From Bacteroidales bacterium UBA3389 (GTDB taxonomy: Bacteria > Bacteroidota > Bacteroidia > Bacteroidales > P3), in assembly GCA_002358835.1 (NCBI GenBank), contig DEPP01000110.1, forward strand, positions 11,674 through 17,566: DNA of 5,893 nt, in the 5' to 3' direction. The notes under the pieces are model-generated. The model searched no databases, was not told the DNA's origin, and saw only the letters and a program-made list of their open reading frames with translations. This document shows, in pieces, positions 5,836 to 5,893 of this stretch; the stretch's first letter is position 1; every line of letters starts with the position of its first letter. The translations under genes were made by a program, and so were the position numbers.

Positions 5836-5893
5836 GTCCCATTTCAACATTTGATTATCAGACGATTATAAATCTTTGTTTTAATTTTCTCTT

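Noticed and set aside
5660..5842. Minus-strand open frame of 60 codons upstream of rpsA
   Set aside because: It runs through the best promoter in the window and the rpsA leader, and its translation is low-complexity and Cys-rich without family resemblance.

Overview
The window looks like an AT-rich chromosomal segment from the phylum Bacteroidota, probably order Bacteroidales. The evidence is a GWxTD-domain exported protein (a family found mostly in this phylum), start codons mostly without a Shine-Dalgarno sequence, and three intergenic promoters matching the Bacteroidota pattern TTG/TTTG-N19-20-TAnnTTTG. All four genes lie on the minus strand, so transcription runs from high to low coordinates. 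Nothing in the window looks mobile, CRISPR-like or phage-derived.

In transcription order: (1) 5636-5893 is upstream DNA of rpsA with one strong and one weaker candidate promoter and a roughly 110-nt leader that may fold into a hairpin/pseudoknot. (2) 3854-5635 is rpsA, a six-domain ribosomal protein bS1, followed by an intrinsic terminator whose stem pairs fully only in the minus-strand RNA. (3) A consensus promoter at 3722-3753 starts a second unit: a secreted or periplasmic GWxTD-domain protein (2081-3562), then a family 2 glycosyltransferase (1062-2081). The glycosyltransferase starts at a GTG that shares one base with the upstream TAG stop. (4) 665-1061 is a gene-poor spacer with a degenerate 21-bp tandem repeat, a perfect 12-bp palindrome and a candidate promoter. 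(5) 1-664 is the N-terminal part of a Na+/phosphate cotransporter-family membrane protein, cut by the window edge.

Functionally this is a translation gene, an envelope/sugar-transfer pair and an ion/phosphate transporter, apparently in three separate transcription units. Only the GWxTD-glycosyltransferase pair appears to be co-translated. I see no convincing new multi-gene system. The points most worth checking are the rpsA leader fold, the overlapping pair with its variant GWxTD signature, and the in-phase 21-bp repeat in the 665-1061 spacer.
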